NCBI GenBank assembly: GCA_003290165.1
Contig: QNQO01002092.1
Location: 1-64,000, forward strand
Length of the DNA: 64,000 bases
Direction of reading: 5' to 3'
Source: Berberis thunbergii
Taxonomy: Eukaryota > Streptophyta > Magnoliopsida > Ranunculales > Berberidaceae
How positions within the stretch are numbered: position 1 is the first letter of the stretch; every line of letters begins with the position of its first letter. This document shows positions 58,558 to 64,000 of this stretch, piece by piece. The notes below the pieces were generated by a model, which had not been told where the DNA came from, made no database searches, and saw nothing but the letters and a program-made list of their open reading frames with translations. Both the position numbers and the translations under genes were made by a program.

Positions 58558-58815
58558 TTAATTAAGGATTGAGGGGGCTCCTGCGCACAGTGGGCAGGAG
58601 CAGCTCCTGTGCGGCCCTCCCAGTCGTTGGATTCTGATCCAACGGTTCAGATCATATGAGTGGAGAGGTTTTTGACGGAAATTTTTTTTAAATAAAATTT
58701 GAATTTCAAATTCATATAATCGGAACCGTTGGATTCTGATCCAACGACTGAGAGACCCGTGCAGGAGCTGCTCCTGCCCACTGTGCGCAGGAGACCCCCT
58801 CAATCCCTTAATTAA
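58558..58815. mobile_element. Palindromic MITE (TTAATTAAGG ends)
   Basis: Left end TTAATTAAGGATTGAGGGGG and right end CCCCCTCAATCCCTTAATTAA are inverse. Arms continue with CTCCTGCGCACAGTGGGCAG, GCAGCTCCTG and CAGTCGTTGGATTCTGATCC, all with inverses on the other side, around an AT-rich centre near 58690. Total 258 bp. The internal GGATTCTGATCCAACGG is itself palindromic. Non-coding; unrelated to the CGAGG family. Confidence 0.85.
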
Positions 58816-61199
58816 GGGGGTGTTTGTTTTATATATAACACATTTAGACGTAAATATCTGAAAATTTTGAATGTGGTGGTTACTGGCCAAGTACATGCTT
58901 GGTAAAATGTTGTTTCAAACATTGCGTATGATTTTCATTAGACATTAATAAACTGTAAATCTATATTCATCTTGACATTGGTGATATGTAGCCACCAACT
59001 CATGTGGGAACACTTGCTTCCATTGGCTTTTGAAATTTTTTTCATTATTTGTGATTTTTTCCAGTTCTTCTTCATTGCGAGTTTGCGACGCCGCCGATGA
59101 TCCCATCCCGCCCCTTTCCTCTTTTCAACTATGATATGGTACACATTTGATAACTATACTTTCCACTTGTAAGTTAAGATGTCGAGGGAAGGGATATCAC
59201 GCATAAAAGGTACTACAAACCATATATTCTTCACTCTAGTTTTTATGGCATATTTTTGCGTGTTTGGACAGACCATAAGGTTTTGAAGGGCAGCGAAATT
59301 TTAGTGTGGTTAGTTTTTCTAGTGTTAATTCTTTTATTTTTCAAATATTTTGATTCGAGTAAAGTCGTAACACACTCAAAACTGATTGTAAATCATTTTT
59401 TATATTTAATAAAGGTCTGGTTTAAATAATAATAATAATAATCAACCATATATTCTTCACTTGTCGGCTATGGTCTCTCATTGTAAATGGAAGAGGGGTT
59501 CTTGGTGGATGATACAGGGCACCACAACTTGTCACTTCCCACCTGCTAATTGCTATGGGAGCAAGTTTGTGTGGCAATAACTAATGCATTGTGGAAAGAG
59601 AGAAACCATGGATCTATGAGAGGAGGAAAAGATTGGAAATTCAGCTTCGCAAAGAAATCAAACCCCAATTCTAGAGAGTAAGGCCTGGTGTACCAGAGAT
59701 CTGCTCCTGGCCTAGTTATCTACCATTTAATATTCTCGAGATGCGTATAATCCCATATTTTGAGAAGGAAAAATCTAGGATGCTTGGTGGGTGCCAAGCA
59801 TCGTTGATTTGCGACGAGATTAGTGTAACACTTGTCTCAATGCTAAATCAACAGTGCTGGCACCCATCAGACATAGTATCAAGCACTCTAGTCTTACTCT
59901 TTTGAGAATTAGAAATGGTAGAGAGCTAAGCCTGGCGCACCAGGCCCGGCTCCCTAGACTAACTCGAAATCAAATTTAGGGTACGGCAATGGCAAAGGGT
60001 AATGGGGTGTTCTGGAGGATGATATCTTTAGTAAGTCTAAGTCTATATGTAACAGGGGTTTGTATGTTGGCCGGCTAAGGTCTGTAAGTTTTCTTGTTGC
60101 TCGTCCCAGTGCGAGCCTCTCAGCCACATTTGGAGCATAAGATGAGAAAATTATAAAAATTTCATTTGACCTTGAATTCAACGAAGGTTAGGACAAATAT
60201 CGTCATCATATGGAGCATAAAATATTCTACGATGTCTAATATAATACCAATGACTTTGTTCAAGGAATGTACACTAGTTTAACCTATCGTCTAAAATATT
60301 ACGATGCTTTACCAACAATTTTAGCCAGCTAGGTTTGGTAGATCTTTTAGGTAAAATTTTGGATTTTTTTTTACTTTTATCCCTTTTATAGATGATGTTT
60401 GTGATTGTGTTTTAAAAAAAGTAAGCAAAAATTGTAAAAAAAAAAAAAAAATCAAAACTTGATCTAAAAATTGCTACCAAACCTAACTGGCTAAACTTAA
60501 TACTTATTTATTTGTAACCATCATATAAACTCAAAGCGTTTTTACTGCCTGAATACCTAAGCATGTTTATGTGTGAGGGGCAATGAACTTGAACTTATTT
60601 ATGTGTTTTTGAATTTTCAGTAGGAGCAGACAACCTGAGAGGAATTTTGATTTCAATTTATTGTACTGAACAGCAGGGCTTCCAGCAAACAAGTGGACTG
60701 CACACATTATACTAGATCGTACAGAAAAGGTAAGATCAACTCTTTATTACATCCAGAAATTTCAGTAAGTTGATTTAATGAGTATTTCATTTATAAGAGT
60801 TTAATTTAACATATTGAATTGAATGAATTCAATACTTTATTTGTTATGGTTTAGACCGATCGCTGGAATGAATTGAAATGATCGGAGGTGACTGAACCAG
60901 ATATCCATGTTCGAATCAATATCTGATATATAGTTTGATTCAGTATCTAGGTTTGAGTTATATCTAATTGACACATTTCAGTCATAGTTCAAAGATATCA
61001 GATAAGTGTTAGGAAGAGTATCAATGTAGTGTTGCACACAATAGGATCATGTCTAAACGACCCAATATTTCAATTGCACAACCAGATCTGTGTAGGGAAC
61101 TGTCTCTAATTTGTTTGAGATTTTTCTTTTTGTCACAATAAAGCTGGAGTAGAAGGTACTCATCCATATAAAGACTAGATGAAAGTAAAACTAACTATG
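58816..61199. other. Intergenic between XYLT and CNL remnant
   Basis: AT-rich sequence with a foldback element (59765-59890). Two segments resemble each other: AAGGCCTGGTGTACCAGAG near 59679 and AAGCCTGGCGCACCAGGC near 59928, perhaps ends of a MITE. No gene was recognised; short open frames have no protein character. Confidence 0.5.
59765..59890. mobile_element. Small foldback element
   Basis: Inverted arms: GTTGATTTGCGACGAGATTA pairs with a TGTCTCAATGCTAAATCAAC-type right arm, and GGATGCTTGGTGGGTGCCA pairs with TGGCACCCATCAG...CAAGCA. Length about 125 bp with a very small loop near TAACAC. Non-coding. Confidence 0.6.
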
Positions 61200-63817
61200 A
61201 GGCAAGCTAAAAACATAAATGAAAAAAAGTATGATGCATGTCCAGATAAACACATTCATGTCCTGAAATGCTAGTTTCACCAAATGTGGTTGGAAACTGT
61301 GTAAACCATTTCAGCTCACGGTTCAGCAGTACATTTCCTTTGAGGTCTAAGTTCTCTAGGTTTATGGTTTTACCAGAGAACTCGGAAGCCATTTCTGAAT
61401 TTAGATTTAGTTACCTAAAGAAATTCTTTCAAAAGCTTCACTCTACCAGAAAGAAATCCGGATATTGTAATAGAGTTGAGGAGCGAGTTCTTCATCTATT
61501 GTAACAACGTAGGAAAGGCTAAAGTCAGGGTTGTTTGTCAATGCTATTTAGATTTTTCCAGTGCCCATTCAAAGCTATATATGAAGCTCCTTTGACACTG
61601 AGAGTTTGTTTCACTGACATTAAAGTTTCTGAAGTAGTTCGCTTATCAGATCTAAATTTGGGCAATATGTCATTTGCTTTAGTGAGCGTTCTCCAAATAA
61701 GCTAAAGATGAGTGTTAGATTTGCTAAATGGAGATTCACCCTCCTTTGTGTTAGCTATATGACCCCCCATTAGCAAGATGAGGAGACTTTACTCTGTTCA
61801 GAACCCCTCAAGTCCAACTGAATTCCCTAACAAGTCTATTATCCTTATGGAGGTAGAATGTTTACATTGGACATATGGGATATGTGCTCATTCCAACTTG
61901 CTATCGGACCTTATGCTTTCAGTCAGCGAGCGGGTAGAATCAGAAAATATTCTATGTGCTACATAGAATTTGTTATTCGTGTGTATGGATTGCACACACA
62001 TAAGAGAGACATGAAAATGTTTGGAAGAACCCGTTCTTACATATTTCAAGAGCAATCATGGAACATGATACGATTACATGAACAATGAAAATCTCTTGCT
62101 TCTACTTAGTTCTACCTGGTCAAAATAAAGAAAGTTCATCTGATCAACAACTAAGTATTACAACAGTACACAAAGCCATGGGATAAGTAAGCTTTCATTA
62201 CAGGATGTTGTGATTGTATCTGAAACCGCTATATATGTCAAGATAGGAAGAACAAGAAATAGGAACCAGGCAAACTGGAGCGGAAGGTGTGACACTGTGA
62301 CACAATGATATTCAACTCAAATAACAATTTCGAAAGCTTCAACCAGCTTGGTGAAGTTTCTAGCCTTCCGCTGAATTAATAACATGAACGAGTGTTCCTT
62401 GCAATTAACTGTTAGCTATGCTGATACTCTTGTTAGCCCTTGTTTCAGTTCAAAAAATTGCTATGCTACCCATAAGTACAATAGCCTTGAGCATTTGATC
62501 AGATAATATTCCAGAGATAGGCATAAATATAAGAGACATTATTTGAGATGATAAGGCAAATCATTGTAACTTAGTAACAATATATAGCATTTACATCATC
62601 AAGTTTAGAAGGATGCAAACAAACCAGTGTCTCTACAAATCCCATTCAATCGTGTCCTTAGATGTTGAGAAAATGAGTTCTTCATAACATTTGATTCATG
62701 ATGCTACCTTATGGAAAGAGTTTCCTAGAATCTTCTGGTGTTAGCGCTTCAAGTTCATATGGATAACCCGAGTTTTCTTGGCAAAGGTAGATGTCAAAGC
62801 AATTAGGCAAACGTTTGATCCTTTGCAAACTACTCACCAAAAGTATACATCACTTCACGTTGCAGTGCAGTTTAAAAAGAAGGAATGTGTCATAATGATT
62901 CTGTAAGTAGAAGATACCGCATTGCATAATGTGAATCGAGGTAGCTATGTCTTGGAAACGTGTTTTCACCATAGTTTGACTACCACATACGTTATCAGGA
63001 AGTAATGATTTATTTCTTTCCATGCATCCAACTTCCATATATCATCAATAACAATGACGTACCTCCACCTCGCAAGTGGTTGTTGAGCATCTCCTTTAGT
63101 TGCCTGGTTTCCATGGCCCCTGTTGAGGCCAGAGTAGTTAGCAATTCAGTATATAGGAAACAATTAGTATGTCAATGATTTAGGTAGTCTAACATACAAA
63201 ATTCTTAAAAATAATGTTATGAAGAAAGAAAATAACAGTTAAAAAATCCCCCTAAACAACAAATTTTTTTGAATAGGGCGTGGGTGAAATTGATCTAAAA
63301 AATAGTATGGATCGATCTAGGCCAAGGTCAATCTACTTCTTTTTTAATCTGATGTATCTATATTTGATCTATGTGAGATTGATCGATCTAGCCTGTTCAG
63401 CCTCCCAATTTTGAGCCAACAACAGATGGCTTTTAGTATCATGAATGAATTAGATTCGACATAAAACTTTCAGTCAGACTAATACATACAATTTTGCATA
63501 TAAATTCATGACTAATTTTCACAACTTACCTCGTAAGGTCTCAACATGTTTTCTTTGATCTGATCATTGTTGTCTTGAATCCGAGTAGCCAAATTATGTC
63601 TTCCCATGAAACACTTGTTATGTTGTGAATGAATCCACAGGTTCCATAGACACGAACGCGAGGCTTGTTCGTGTTGTATTGAAACATGTTCTTTGACGTC
63701 TTCGATATCAAAGGCTACATGTATCAACTCTTTCAACCATAGTTTCAGTTCTCCTCTCATCATTTCTTCCTTTGCATCTGCCAGTAGAGCCTGTGTTCTT
63801 ACTTCACTCTCCTCCAT
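61200..63817 (-). pseudogene. Decayed CNL-type NLR remnant
   Basis: Minus-strand relic of a coiled-coil NLR of a different type from the one at 33983. From the 5' side: coiled-coil domain 63817-63512 (VRTQALLADAKEEM, LKLWLKELIHVAFDIEDV); a gap where the P-loop should be; METRQLKEMLNNHL and the kinase-2 motif VIVIDDIWKLDAW (about 63010-63110); TRFQDIATSI (about 62930); PYELEALTPEDS (about 62730-62770); then LRR-like fragments around 61560-61760 and 61340-61390 (NLENLDLKGN). The order of motifs is right, but the frame changes repeatedly and there are stops throughout. The loss of the P-loop region and scattered LRRs mark it as old, in contrast to the well-preserved blocks of the first NLR. Confidence 0.8.
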
Positions 63818-63904
63818 TATTTTCTACTTTCTTTCTTTATTGAGTTTGAATGAATAAAGTAGTATCTACTTTTGCTTTAGTTGATGTTAATTCACACGAG
63901 CTTT

Positions 63905-64000
63905 ACTACAGAGCGAGGGAGGGAGCGAGGGAAAAGGGTGAGGGATGGGTGTCCTCGGAATGAGCGCATCGTATTGAAAATGCACGCGAGTGCTCATCGC
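63905..64000. mobile_element. Partial foldback element at window edge
   Basis: GCGAGGGAGGGAGCGAGGG followed by GGGATGGGTGTCCTCGG and ATGAGCGCATCG, the left arm of a CGAGG-family foldback element. Very similar starts occur at 27498 and 49256. The right arm begins (GTGCTCATCGC) but the element is cut by the end of the window. Confidence 0.6.

Overview
This is nuclear DNA of a flowering plant, most likely a woody eudicot. Six host protein-coding genes can be assembled exon by exon, with GT-AG introns apart from one problem junction. The spaces between and inside them are AT-rich and full of plant mobile elements. I cannot name the species.

Layout. 1-2390: end of an Athila/Tat-type LTR retrotransposon (minus strand), with a tRNA-Asp primer binding site. 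2391-4759: intergenic, with a 280-bp direct repeat and long pyrimidine/purine tracts. 4760-13523 (-): mitochondrial ribosomal protein mS35, with a 6.5-kb intron holding a hAT-type element and LINE debris. 13834-16703: a SINE, a hAT MITE and a foldback element. 16704-26513 (+): MO25 scaffold protein, 11 coding exons, intact. 28846-32041 (+): inositol monophosphatase / L-galactose-1-phosphate phosphatase (VTC4 type), 12 exons. 33983-37412 (+): CNL-type NLR broken by many frame changes. 38045-40373 (-): cytosolic ribosomal protein eS8. 43796-44101 (-) and 52459-52830 (-): two phytocystatin copies, one broken and one intact. Between them lie an ORF1-only LINE insertion (46869-49189) and a pair of homologous elements in inverted orientation (about 49609-52135). 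54817-58258 (-): beta-1,2-xylosyltransferase (GT61), intact. 58558-61200: foldback elements. 61200-63817 (-): decayed second CNL. 63905-64000: edge of another foldback element.

The host genes are mostly housekeeping and do not form a pathway: mitochondrial and cytosolic translation (mS35, eS8), Hippo/Ndr-type kinase signalling (MO25), ascorbate/inositol metabolism (VTC4), and Golgi N-glycan maturation (XYLT). The cystatins and NLR remnants are defence-related and show the birth-and-death pattern usual for such families.

The most useful observation is quality-related. Three conserved genes (eS8, mS35, VTC4) each lack exactly one nucleotide, two of them at or next to a homopolymer, while MO25, XYLT and the intact cystatin are clean. 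Unpolished long-read errors should be excluded before any of the three is called a pseudogene. I found no convincing undescribed system. The best candidates for new biology are the families of near-perfect palindromic foldback elements, the 0.9-kb-arm inverted pair, and the LINE derivative that keeps only ORF1.
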